From: Lyngbya confervoides BDU141951 | Lineage (GTDB): Bacteria; Cyanobacteriota; Cyanobacteriia; Thermosynechococcales; Thermosynechococcaceae | Reading direction: 5' to 3' | NCBI RefSeq assembly: GCF_000817775.3 | Contig: NZ_JTHE03000044.1 | Coordinates: 186,001 to 250,000 of the forward strand | Length of the DNA stretch: 64,000 nt | Shown here: positions 36,451-45,201 of the stretch, piece by piece | How the letters are laid out: each line of letters begins with the position of its first letter | Position numbering within the stretch: position 1 is the first letter of the stretch | The notes under the pieces: generated by a model | The model's database searches: none | The model's input: only the letters and a program-made list of their open reading frames with translations | Told to the model about the DNA's origin: nothing | Translations under genes and position numbers: made by a program

Positions 36451-39400
36451 TTAGATCCTATCCTCTTCAATGACGGCAGCGCGATCAAGGAGCAGCAGGC
36501 TGCGGAGTTGGTCGGTGTCGAGTTTGGCCAGCCAGTTTTCCCCAGCGCCCACCACCTGTTCGGCCAAGGCCTGTTTACTTTCAATTTGCTCGTGAATTTT
36601 CTCTTCCAGGGTGCCCATGCACACAAATTTATGCACCTGTACGTTGCGCGTTTGACCAATGCGAAAGACCCGGTCTGTGGCCTGGTTTTCCACGGCCGGA
36701 TTCCACCAGCGATCGTAGTGGAACACATGGTTGGCTCGGGTCAGATTCAGGCCCACTCCTCCTGCCTTTAAGGACAGAATAAACAGGCGTGGACCCTGGG
36801 GGTCATGCTGAAAGCGATCGACCATGGCCTCCCGTGCCTTTTTGGGCGTGCCGCCGTAGAGCAGAAGAACGTCCTGCTTAAATTGTGCGGTTAAATGCTG
36901 CTGCAAGAGCTTGCCCCATTCAGCAAATTGGGTAAAAATTAGGGCGCGATCGCCTTCCTCCATCAGTTCCTCTAGCATTTCCTGGAGCCGTTGGAGTTTT
37001 CCAGAACGGGGTTTGTCGCTGTTTAAGCTTGACTGCTGGAGATAGTGAGCGGGATGATTGCAAATTTGCTTGAGCTTGGTCAGCGTTGCCAGGATAACCC
37101 CTTTTCGCTGGATGCCCGTGCTGGCTTCCACCGCTTCTAAAGCGGTTTGCACGGTGTTCTCGTAAAGGGCCGCTTGCTCGGGCGTCAGACCGCAGAACAC
37201 CGGCATTTCCTGCTTCTCCGGCAAATCCTGAATGATGGTGCGATCGCTCTTGGTGCGGCGCAGGATGAAGGGTTGCACCAGCGCACGCAGGGTTTTGAGG
37301 GAGGCGGAATCTCCGTAGCGCTCAATGGGGGTGGCAAAACGACGCTGGAAAAAGTTCTGCGCACCCAGATAGCCTGGGTTTAAAAATTCCAGAATTGACC
37401 AGAGCTCCGTGAGGCGATTTTCCAGGGGCGTCCCCGTGAGCGCAACGCGAAACCTAGACTCCAGGTTACGAATAGCCTGGGTTTGCTTGGTCTCGGGATT
37501 TTTAATATTTTGAGCCTCGTCCAGGACAACGCCCTCCCAATGCAGGGCTGTCAGGTGTTTTTGGTCTCGGGGGGCCAGAGCATAGCTGGTAATCACAAGG
37601 TCGAGGGATTTGACCCGTTGGAGAAACGCTTTTCCCTGCAGGCGCTGGGGACCGTGGTGAACCGTAACCCGCAGATCTGGCGCAAATCGCTTCACCTCCC
37701 GCTCCCAATTGCCCAAGACGGAAGTGGGGCAAATGAGGAGGGTGGGGCCATGCAGACGACCCTCGTTTTTAAGCAGGAGCAAAAAGGCAATCATTTGAAT
37801 GGTTTTGCCCAGACCCATGTCATCGGCTAGGCAGGCTCCAATGCCCCATTGCTCTAACATCTTCAGCCAGCCGACTCCCCGCGCTTGGTAGGGCCGCAGG
37901 GTACCTCGAAAGTTGGGGGGGGCTGGGACTGCTTCAAAGCTTTGATTCCCGGAGAGGGTTGAGAGCAATTGATCAAGAATCCCGCTGGCTTCAAAATTAA
38001 CGATGGGCAGTTTCTCAAAAGCCAGCGTGTCTCCGGCCTGAATGCGAAGGGCATCCTGGAGGGACAGTTCCGTGTGCTGCCGCCGTTGCGCAAAAAATGT
38101 CTGGGCGGCCTTAATATCTTGCGATCGCAGCTCCACCCATTCCCCATTGATGTCCACCAGCGGTGAGTCAAGCTGAACCAGCCTTTCAAATTCTGCCTTT
38201 GAGAGGGTCTGTCCTCCAATGGAAAGTTCCCACTTAAACTGAAGCAAGCTTTCTAAACCCAGGGACTTGGCCTTGCTGAGATCTAGGCTTTCAGCCCGTA
38301 CATGCAGGCCCAAGCGACTGGCCAGTCCCTCGCGATTGGCCAGACTGGGCGGCATGATGACCCCAAACCCGCTGTCTTCGAGGCGCCAAGCGGTGGTCTT
38401 AATAAAGTCGTAGGCTTGCTTGGCGTTTAGGGTGTGGCCCGTGGGCCTGGCTTGCTGCAAACTCTCCTCTAGCTGGGGATAAAGGCGCGATGCCAGTCCG
38501 AGTCCCTCTAGCAACAGCTCCTGGGGATTCTCTAAGGTTCGGCCCAGGTAGGGGAGAACGTCTGAGGGGGTGTTCCAGATCAGATCGGCGCTGACAAGCA
38601 GCTGGGCATCGTCACTAGCCTGGAGAAAGTAGGCCAGCTCCCAGTCGCCTTGACCCGATCTGGGGGGGATGAGCTGAAAGCAAGGGCGATAGGCATTGTC
38701 CTGCTCTAGGACATGACGAAGGGGATGGATCCACTCTTGCAGGGGGGGGATCAAGGTCTGGGCCGCAGCTCGATCCAGCTGGACCTGCTTTTGTCCCAAG
38801 GTTGCCATCCAGGTTTCGACGACCTCGCCCGCTCCCAGTTTCCGCACAAGTTGCAGGGTTTCCTCCTCAATGCAGGGGCGAATTTGCTCATCGAGCATGG
38901 CCTGTAAACTGCTCAGCAAGAGCTGGGGCACCTCCATGGGACGACTGTTACTGGGGTGGGCGGTGGGCGGGGCACAGGGGTAGCAGCGACAAATGGGCGG
39001 CATGCGCTGCAGAAAATCTTGAAACAGTTGATGATCGTGGGCACTGTCCAATAGCGGTAGCCACTGCCCGCGCAGGGGAGAGGCTGCCTCCGTGAGATAG
39101 GGCACAAATTTGCCTCGGGCCATGAGATCCAGACTCCAGCGGCTAACGTGGCACCAGTAGCGCAGATCGTCCCCAAGCATGCCCGCCTGTTCCCCTGGCA
39201 AATGTAGCGGGAGAGACTGAAGGAGCGCTAGCGCCTCTGGAAGTCCATAGAGAATGCCGGTGACCTGGCTGGGATAGAGGGCGACCTCCTCCGCTTCGGA
39301 AGTCATTTCAAAGGTCCTTGAGGAGTGCAAGACAGTGGCCTGGGTTCCCTGGAGGCGAGCGGGCAGATTCAAGGGGAGATCAACCCAGCCCACAGCTGAG

Positions 39401-39714
39401 GCGGTCAGATCCTTCAGTTCCTTGGGGTCGAGTTCAGTGGCACTGCGAAGGGCCTGCTGTTGATCCGCTGAGATATGGAGCAGATGATCTTGGGTGAGCT
39501 GAAGCATAAACGCTTCTAAATCGAGACGATTCAGACAGAAGGGATGGGGGGTGACCTTGGGCGCTGGGGTTTTGCGACGGCTAGGCGTCAGCGATCGCCA
39601 GGTTTCTCCCCAGAGAAAAAAATAGGGAATGACCGATCCCCAGGGGGCCATCGATTGAGGTGGAGCAAGCGTTCCAGCCGTCGTAAATATCCAGCTTCCA
39701 TGCAAGATAGCCAT
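36451..39714 (-). CDS. SNF2-family DEAD/DEAH-box helicase
   Basis: The large ATPase is 1087 residues from the ATG at 39714 (MAILHGSWIF); a longer frame to 39759 is less likely. The N-terminal half (about 1-570) is a bacterial SNF2-associated region. The helicase part has ADDMGLGKTIQMIAFLLL (Walker A), VVLDEAQNIKN (DEAQ box), ALTGTPLENRLTELWSILEF, and C-terminal lobe motifs LKAGGVGLNLTRANHV and DRVFRIGQT. It belongs to the RapA/HepA-like bacterial group. The role is unknown; remodelling of nucleic acid-protein complexes is inferred from the family. Confidence 0.92.
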   Translation of the reverse strand: MAILHGSWIFTTAGTLAPPQSMAPWGSVIPYFFLWGETWRSLTPSRRKTPAPKVTPHPFCLNRLDLEAFMLQLTQDHLLHISADQQQALRSATELDPKELKDLTASAVGWVDLPLNLPARLQGTQATVLHSSRTFEMTSEAEEVALYPSQVTGILYGLPEALALLQSLPLHLPGEQAGMLGDDLRYWCHVSRWSLDLMARGKFVPYLTEAASPLRGQWLPLLDSAHDHQLFQDFLQRMPPICRCYPCAPPTAHPSNSRPMEVPQLLLSSLQAMLDEQIRPCIEEETLQLVRKLGAGEVVETWMATLGQKQVQLDRAAAQTLIPPLQEWIHPLRHVLEQDNAYRPCFQLIPPRSGQGDWELAYFLQASDDAQLLVSADLIWNTPSDVLPYLGRTLENPQELLLEGLGLASRLYPQLEESLQQARPTGHTLNAKQAYDFIKTTAWRLEDSGFGVIMPPSLANREGLASRLGLHVRAESLDLSKAKSLGLESLLQFKWELSIGGQTLSKAEFERLVQLDSPLVDINGEWVELRSQDIKAAQTFFAQRRQHTELSLQDALRIQAGDTLAFEKLPIVNFEASGILDQLLSTLSGNQSFEAVPAPPNFRGTLRPYQARGVGWLKMLEQWGIGACLADDMGLGKTIQMIAFLLLLKNEGRLHGPTLLICPTSVLGNWEREVKRFAPDLRVTVHHGPQRLQGKAFLQRVKSLDLVITSYALAPRDQKHLTALHWEGVVLDEAQNIKNPETKQTQAIRNLESRFRVALTGTPLENRLTELWSILEFLNPGYLGAQNFFQRRFATPIERYGDSASLKTLRALVQPFILRRTKSDRTIIQDLPEKQEMPVFCGLTPEQAALYENTVQTALEAVEASTGIQRKGVILATLTKLKQICNHPAHYLQQSSLNSDKPRSGKLQRLQEMLEELMEEGDRALIFTQFAEWGKLLQQHLTAQFKQDVLLLYGGTPKKAREAMVDRFQHDPQGPRLFILSLKAGGVGLNLTRANHVFHYDRWWNPAVENQATDRVFRIGQTRNVQVHKFVCMGTLEEKIHEQIESKQALAEQVVGAGENWLAKLDTDQLRSLLLLDRAAVIEEDRI

Positions 39715-39760
39715 CAAGTCTGCTCCCTTGTGCAGCATACCTGGGGATAAACGCGGCATT

Positions 39761-39793
39761 GATCTGAAGTCAATCCCCCCATGGCTTCAGATC
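39761..39793. promoter_or_regulatory. Inverted repeat between the SNF2 helicase gene and pnp
   Basis: GATCTGAAG (39761-39769) and CTTCAGATC (39785-39793) are perfect 9-bp complements across a 15-nt loop. They lie just upstream of the SNF2 helicase start on the minus strand. This may be an operator or a leader hairpin. Confidence 0.5.
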
Positions 39794-40001
39794 GATGCTG
39801 CCTTGCACCCCGATCTTTCTCTATGCTACGGCACCAATTGCGGCTCCGTTCGCCCTAATCAGGTACCGGTGCGATCCCCCATAGCCCCTCTGCACCACCG
39901 TATCCATCCCAGGGACGTTGAAGTTTTGAATCTTGAGACAGCGACGAATTAACAATGTTAGGATCGGCCAATCAGGAAAAAAAGAAGGATAAACAAACTG
40001 A

Positions 40002-42149
40002 ATGACAGAAATTGTAAAGTCAATATCCTTTGACGGACGGGATATTCGACTCACGATTGGCCGATTTGCGCCCCAGTCAGGCGGCGCGGTCCTCATTGAA
40101 TCTGGAGAAACGGCTGTCCTCGTTACCGCTACAAAGTCGACGGCTCGTGAAGGGATAGATTTTTTACCCTTGCTGGTGGATTACGAAGAACGACTCTACG
40201 CGGCAGGGAGAATTCCAGGGGGCTTTCTACGTCGGGAAGGTCGCCCGCCTGAAAAGGCGACCTTGACCAGTCGTCTGATCGATCGCCCGTTGCGACCGCT
40301 ATTCCCGAGCTGGCTCCGGGACGACATTCAGGTGGTGGCTACCACTTTGTCCATGGACGATCAGGTGCCGCCAGATGTCCTGGCCGTGACCGGTGCATCG
40401 GTGGCGGTGCAGCTGGCCCAGATTCCTTTTTACGGACCGTTAGCTGCGGTTCGGGTCGGCCTGCTCGGGGACGATTTTGTGATCAATCCCACCTACAGCG
40501 AAATTGCCGAAGGGGATTTGGATCTGGTGGTGGCCGGATCCCCCGATGGGGTCATCATGGTTGAAGCGGGAGCAAATCAGGTTCCTGAAGAGGATGTCAT
40601 TGAAGCCATCGACTTTGGCTACGAGGTGGTGACCGATTTGATTCAGGCCCAGCGCGAGTTGCTGGCGGAACTGGGTATTGAACCGGTATCCGCGACTCCT
40701 CCAGAGGATGATCCCCGACTGGAAACCTTCATGCGCGATCGGGTCACCCAGCCCATACAGGAAATTCTGTCTCGCTTTGATCGAGATAAGCATGTGCGGG
40801 ATGACTCCCTAGACGCCGTTAAGGAGTCTGTATTAGAAGAAATTGCGCAGCTACCGGAAGATGATCCCCTTCAAAAGGTGGTTGCAGAGGATCCGAAGGC
40901 CGTTGGCAAGTTGTTCAAATCCCTCACCAAGCAACTCATGCGCGCCCAGATTATTGAAGAGGGCGTGCGGGTGGATGGTCGCAAACTCGATGAGGTGCGC
41001 TCCATTAGCTGCAAGGTGGGCGTGCTGCCCAAACGGGTCCATGGTACAGGATTGTTTAATCGCGGCCTGACTCAGGTTCTTTCCATTGCCACCCTGGGAA
41101 CTCCAGATGATGCGCAGGATATGGATGATCTCCATCCAGATAAGACCAAACGCTACCTCCACCACTACAACTTCCCCCCCTATTCTGTCGGAGAGACCCG
41201 CCCCATGCGATCGCCCGGACGTCGGGAGATTGGCCATGGAGCCCTGGCCGAGCGAGCGATTATACCGGTGCTGCCCTCGGAGGAAGAATTTCCCTATGTG
41301 CTGCGAGTGGTGTCAGAGGTGCTTTCCTCCAACGGTTCCACCTCCATGGGATCGGTTTGTGGGTCCACGCTAGCCCTGATGGATGCCGGTGTCCCCATTA
41401 AAAAGCCGGTGAGCGGAGCTGCCATGGGCTTGATTCGCGAAGGCGAAGAAGTCAGGATTCTCACTGATATTCAGGGAATTGAGGACTTTTTGGGTGATAT
41501 GGACTTCAAGGTTGCCGGCACCGACACTGGGATTACGGCCCTGCAGATGGACATGAAGATTACCGGCCTATCGATGGATATTGTGGCCCAGGCCATTCAC
41601 CAAGCCAAGCCTGCTCGCCTGCATATCCTAGAAAAGATGCTGGCCACCATTGATCAGCCCCGGTCGACGATGTCCCCCTATGCACCGCGACTATTGACCA
41701 TCCAGATTGACCCCGATCAAATTGGCATGATTATTGGGCCTGGCGGGAAAACCATTAAGGGCATTACGGAACAGACGGGGGCCAAAATAGACATCAAAGA
41801 TGACGGAGTGGTGACGATTTCATCAATTGAGGAGGCCAATGCCGCCCGTGCCCTCCAGATTATTGAAGGGATGACCCGTAAACTGACTGCCGGGGACGTG
41901 TACCTGGGCAAGGTAACGCGTATCATTCCCATTGGCGCCTTCGTTGAAATTCTGCCGGGGAAAGAGGGGATGATTCACATTTCTCAGTTGGCGGACTACC
42001 GTGTTGGCCAAGTGGAAGATGAGGTTTCCGTTGGCGATGATGTGGTGGTGAAGGTCCGAGAAATTGATAGTCGGGGGCGCATTAACCTGACGCGCTTGGG
42101 CATTCACCCCGATGAGGCCGCCGCTGCTCGGGCTGGGGCCTCCAGTTAA
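40002..42149 (+). CDS. pnp: Polyribonucleotide nucleotidyltransferase (PNPase)
   Basis: This is a trimeric 3'-5' phosphorolytic exoribonuclease. The 715-residue protein has two RNase PH domains (about 1-230 and 315-545; the second with [20 protein letters not shown]) linked by a helical domain. The KH domain follows ([20 protein letters not shown], about 570), then S1 ([19 protein letters not shown], about 630-700). It lacks the long C-terminal tail of some PNPases. The ATG at 40002 has AAGGATAAAC upstream. A nested hairpin and a terminator follow. Confidence 0.98.
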   Translation: MTEIVKSISFDGRDIRLTIGRFAPQSGGAVLIESGETAVLVTATKSTAREGIDFLPLLVDYEERLYAAGRIPGGFLRREGRPPEKATLTSRLIDRPLRPLFPSWLRDDIQVVATTLSMDDQVPPDVLAVTGASVAVQLAQIPFYGPLAAVRVGLLGDDFVINPTYSEIAEGDLDLVVAGSPDGVIMVEAGANQVPEEDVIEAIDFGYEVVTDLIQAQRELLAELGIEPVSATPPEDDPRLETFMRDRVTQPIQEILSRFDRDKHVRDDSLDAVKESVLEEIAQLPEDDPLQKVVAEDPKAVGKLFKSLTKQLMRAQIIEEGVRVDGRKLDEVRSISCKVGVLPKRVHGTGLFNRGLTQVLSIATLGTPDDAQDMDDLHPDKTKRYLHHYNFPPYSVGETRPMRSPGRREIGHGALAERAIIPVLPSEEEFPYVLRVVSEVLSSNGSTSMGSVCGSTLALMDAGVPIKKPVSGAAMGLIREGEEVRILTDIQGIEDFLGDMDFKVAGTDTGITALQMDMKITGLSMDIVAQAIHQAKPARLHILEKMLATIDQPRSTMSPYAPRLLTIQIDPDQIGMIIGPGGKTIKGITEQTGAKIDIKDDGVVTISSIEEANAARALQIIEGMTRKLTAGDVYLGKVTRIIPIGAFVEILPGKEGMIHISQLADYRVGQVEDEVSVGDDVVVKVREIDSRGRINLTRLGIHPDEAAAARAGASS

Positions 42150-42166
42150 GGATCCCTTCTCCACCT

Positions 42167-42218
42167 CCTTGGGGTAAAGGCGTCTACTGTTTTCTGGCAG
42201 CAGACAACTGCCCCAAGG
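42167..42218 (+). ncRNA. Nested stem-loop in the pnp 3' UTR
   Basis: CCTTGGGG (42167-42174) pairs with CCCCAAGG (42211-42218). Inside, GTCT (42182-42185) and CTG (42187-42189) pair with CAG (42198-42200) and AGAC (42202-42205) around an 8-nt loop. This is a structured segment, 52 nt long, just before the pnp terminator. It has no recognised family. Processing or mRNA end protection are possible. Confidence 0.5.
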
Positions 42219-42247
42219 CGGAGAGGGCGTCAACCTTGGTCCCTTGA

Positions 42248-42281
42248 GCAAGCGGCGCCTTCAAAGCGCTTGCCTTTTTTT
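42248..42281 (+). terminator. Intrinsic terminator after pnp
   Basis: GCAAGCG (42248-42254) and CGCTTGC (42267-42273) form a perfect 7-bp stem with a 12-nt loop, followed by CTTTTTTT. It ends the pnp unit before pepA. Confidence 0.88.
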
Positions 42282-42342
42282 GATGCTTTCCCTGTTTGAA
42301 CCGTGAACTCCTGTAGCGAAGTACCTGGCTAACTTGACGACT

Positions 42343-43824
42343 ATGAATATCCAATCAATTGATATCCCCTTGACGCAATGGTCTGGCGATTGCCTGGTGA
42401 TCGGCTTTCTTGAAGATCAAGTGACCCTGGATGGACTTGTTGGCGATCTCAATCAGTCCCTGTCTGGTTTGGTGGCGGACTTGATTGAGGAGGCAAGCTT
42501 TAAGGGCAAATCTGGAGAACAGGTGGCGGCGCGGTTAGCCCCTGCCCAGGGGATTCGTCATCTGGTGCTGCTGGGATTAGGAAAGGCTGAAAAGTTGAGT
42601 TTAGAGGATCTGCGCAAGGCCAGCGCTGCGGGGGCACGCTATGGTAAAAAGCATCGCTGCACCGCCTTGGGATTCCAGCTCCCTGCCTGGAAAGGGGAGG
42701 CCGTTCAGTCCGTACAGGCCATTGCTGAAGGGGCAGAACTGGCCCTGCACCAAGATCAGCGATTTAAGTCTGAGCCAAATGGTGATAAGCCCGAAGCCGA
42801 ACTTGAGCGCCTTGATATTTTGGGTTTAGGCCAGCAGGTGGCTGCCATTGAGCGAGCCAAGCAAGTTTGCCAGGGGGTGATTTTGGCCCGCGAGCTAGTG
42901 AATGCCCCGGCCAATGTAGTCACCCCCGTCGCCCTAGCTCAGACGGCCCGCGCCATTGCCGAGGAGATGGGGATGAGCTTGACGGTCCTTGACCGCGCAG
43001 CCTGTGAAGACCTGAAGATGGGGGCTTATCTGGGAGTGGCCCAAGCTTCGGACATGCCACCCCAGTTTATTCACCTGACCTATAGTCCTCCTGGCACGCC
43101 GCGCCGTAAACTAGCCATCATTGGCAAGGGACTCACCTTTGATTCAGGGGGGCTCAACCTGAAGCCCACAGGCAGTGGGATTGAAACCATGAAGATGGAT
43201 ATGGCTGGATCCGCTGCCACTCTAGGCGCCGCCCAGGTGATTGGCTTCCTCCAGCCAGAGGTGGAGGTCCATTTTATCGTGGCTGCCACGGAAAATATGA
43301 TCAGTGGAAAGGCACTCCATCCGGGAGATATCCTGACGGCCTCGAACGGCAAAACCATTGAAATTAACAATACCGATGCAGAGGGACGCTTGACGCTGGC
43401 CGACGCCCTAGTCTATGCCGAAAAGCTCGGGGTTGACGCCATCGTCGATCTGGCTACCTTAACGGGAGCTTGCATCATTGCCCTGGGCAATGACATTGCT
43501 GGACTTTGGTCTCCCAAGGATGATCTGGCCGCAGAACTTCAGCTGGCGGGGGATCAAGCTGGCGAGAAGTTCTGGCGTATGCCCCTTGAGGAATCCTACT
43601 TTGAAGGGATGAAATCGGCGATCGCCGACATGAAAAATACCGGACCTCGGGGAGGCGGATCGATTACAGCGGCACTATTTCTGCAGCAGTTTGTCAAGGA
43701 AACACCCTGGGCGCACCTAGATGTTGCGGGGCCTGTCTGGGCGGAGAAAGAGTCCGGCTATCAGAATGTAGGGGGAACAGGGTTTGCGGTGCGCACGCTG
43801 GTGAACTGGGTTTTGAATGCCTAG
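42343..43824 (+). CDS. pepA: Leucyl aminopeptidase (cytosol aminopeptidase family M17)
   Basis: This dizinc hexameric peptidase removes N-terminal residues from peptides. The ATG at 42343 gives 493 residues; an upstream TTG at 42334 is less likely. The N-terminal macrodomain-like part precedes the catalytic domain. Metal ligands are in [10 protein letters not shown] and [13 protein letters not shown], and the family signature [14 protein letters not shown] is present. PepA proteins can also bind DNA in some bacteria; nothing here shows that. Confidence 0.97.
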   Translation: MNIQSIDIPLTQWSGDCLVIGFLEDQVTLDGLVGDLNQSLSGLVADLIEEASFKGKSGEQVAARLAPAQGIRHLVLLGLGKAEKLSLEDLRKASAAGARYGKKHRCTALGFQLPAWKGEAVQSVQAIAEGAELALHQDQRFKSEPNGDKPEAELERLDILGLGQQVAAIERAKQVCQGVILARELVNAPANVVTPVALAQTARAIAEEMGMSLTVLDRAACEDLKMGAYLGVAQASDMPPQFIHLTYSPPGTPRRKLAIIGKGLTFDSGGLNLKPTGSGIETMKMDMAGSAATLGAAQVIGFLQPEVEVHFIVAATENMISGKALHPGDILTASNGKTIEINNTDAEGRLTLADALVYAEKLGVDAIVDLATLTGACIIALGNDIAGLWSPKDDLAAELQLAGDQAGEKFWRMPLEESYFEGMKSAIADMKNTGPRGGGSITAALFLQQFVKETPWAHLDVAGPVWAEKESGYQNVGGTGFAVRTLVNWVLNA

Positions 43825-43925
43825 GATGCTTTTGGGGAGGGCAACGGCTGTTTCCTCTGGGAAAGGCAAACCCCTTCTCTTTTCTGGGTTCTCGCGATTG
43901 CTCTGTGAAACAGTTTGGCTTGAGG

Positions 43926-44381
43926 ATGACCATCCGCTTTTATAAAGTTGAAGATCCCTACGGATGTTTTTCTAATTTTTCTCCCCATCCCATTGTGGTG
44001 GAGGGGGTTCACTGGCCGACCTCAGAACATTATTACCAAGCACAGAAGTTTGTGGGAACCCCCCATGCCGACCGCTGTGAGATAATTCGGCAGGCTGCTA
44101 CCCCCGAAGAAGCCGCCGCTCTGGGGCGAGACCCACAGGTTTCGGTGCGACCGGATTGGGACGAGGTTAAGCGCGATGTGATGTATCGGGCCGTTCAGAC
44201 TAAGTTTTCAGAACATGCTCAGATCCGATCCGTTCTACTGGACACAGGGGATGAACAGATTGTGGAAGACTCTCCACGGGACTGGTTTTGGGGATGGGGC
44301 GCTGATCACCAGGGGGAAAATCACCTGGGAAAAATCTTAATGGAGGTGCGCGATGCCTGTCGACGGCATCTCTCCTCCTGA
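43926..44381 (+). CDS. NADAR-family protein (YbiA/DUF1768-like)
   Basis: The ATG at 43926 gives 152 residues; the frame extends to a GTG at 43905. The protein is a stand-alone NADAR domain: IRFYKVEDPYGCFSNFSPHP, WPTSEHYYQAQKF (with the Glu), and DWFWGWGADHQGENHLGKIL are the family blocks. E. coli YbiA and the fungal/plant enzymes act in riboflavin-precursor or NAD/ADP-ribose chemistry; some NADAR proteins remove ADP-ribose from guanine. Which applies here is undecided. It lies 101 bp after pepA, with no RibD/RibA partner visible. Confidence 0.9.
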   Translation: MTIRFYKVEDPYGCFSNFSPHPIVVEGVHWPTSEHYYQAQKFVGTPHADRCEIIRQAATPEEAAALGRDPQVSVRPDWDEVKRDVMYRAVQTKFSEHAQIRSVLLDTGDEQIVEDSPRDWFWGWGADHQGENHLGKILMEVRDACRRHLSS

Positions 44382-44914
44382 GCCTTTCCTTAGATCCTGT
44401 ACGCATCCTTTGCAAGTCTTTCGGCAACCTGTGCTCCTTTCCGTAGCCGTTTTTACTGCAAGTTCTGGGAAAGTGATGGACACTAGAAGCATCATGCTTA
44501 GCCAAGTCGTTGCTTAGATCTCCTACATTTTAGATTTTGCCCCAGTTCCATCCTCTGGGGCATTTTTGTGCTTGGAGGGACCCTGGTTTTTTGAGCCTGT
44601 CGGGCATTCTCAGATTTAAAATTGAGGTGGAGCGTTTTTTGAGATGGCGAACTGGACGCCGCGATATGGAATCACAAACTAATCGCTAAACGGGTCTGCA
44701 TGGGGGGAGGCGAAGTTGGGTTGGGAGTTTGGGATATCGATGCTCAAGATTTTCAGAGTCAATCATCTCAGCACCGTTGAGTGAGTCGAGTCTTGATGGG
44801 GACACCCAGACTAAGGATCATCGCTTGGGCCGGATTGCGATTGAGGGGCGGCGATCTCCTCCCTGCCAGCCTGAACCATGCGGGGGCATGAGTAGCTTGA
44901 AGGAGGGTCATCCA
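44382..44914. other. 533-bp region without a firm protein gene, with an internal terminator
   Basis: From the NADAR stop to the small ORF at 44915 there is no convincing coding frame. A strong terminator lies at 44539-44567. The 157 bp before it could be the NADAR 3' UTR or a separate small RNA. After it, GAGTGAGTCGAGTCTTG near 44780 and other unpaired sequence show no recognised motif. Confidence 0.5.
44539..44567 (+). terminator. Intrinsic terminator downstream of the NADAR gene
   Basis: GCCCCAG (44539-44545) pairs with CTGGGGC (44555-44561) around TTCCATCCT, followed by ATTTTT. It is well formed and lies 157 bp past the NADAR stop, so it may end that mRNA or a small RNA starting between. 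Confidence 0.88.
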
Positions 44915-45100
44915 ATGGGTAGCAATAATCGTGACTATCGGGCACAGGAAGCTCAGCTGATCATGAGCCTTAAATTTCATCATGCAAAAACCTTGAGCGA
45001 AATTCCCCTAGATGTGGCGGTCAATGCTTTGACCAAGGTCTGGCGATCTTGCCAGCCTCATCTGCAGAACTCAGGGGATGAGGACGTTATTCACCTTTAG
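44915..45100 (+). CDS. Small hypothetical protein
   Basis: The ORF has 61 residues from the ATG at 44915. Its GAAGGAGG ribosome-binding site lies 10 bases upstream, which favours this start over ATG 44888 and over 44729. The sequence is MGSNNRDYRAQEAQLIMSLK, then a likely helix (TLSEIPLDVAVNALTKVWRS), then a polar end. There is no membrane segment or signal peptide. I do not recognise it; the good RBS is the main support. Confidence 0.5.
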   Translation: MGSNNRDYRAQEAQLIMSLKFHHAKTLSEIPLDVAVNALTKVWRSCQPHLQNSGDEDVIHL

Positions 45101-45201
45101 GGTGATCTCACCCCCCGCAAGGATGCTTCTGATTTGCAGATCCCAGGGCGCCCGCCGCGGCAGCCCCAGAAATAGATTAGTCAGCAGCACAGGCCCAGAA
45201 A

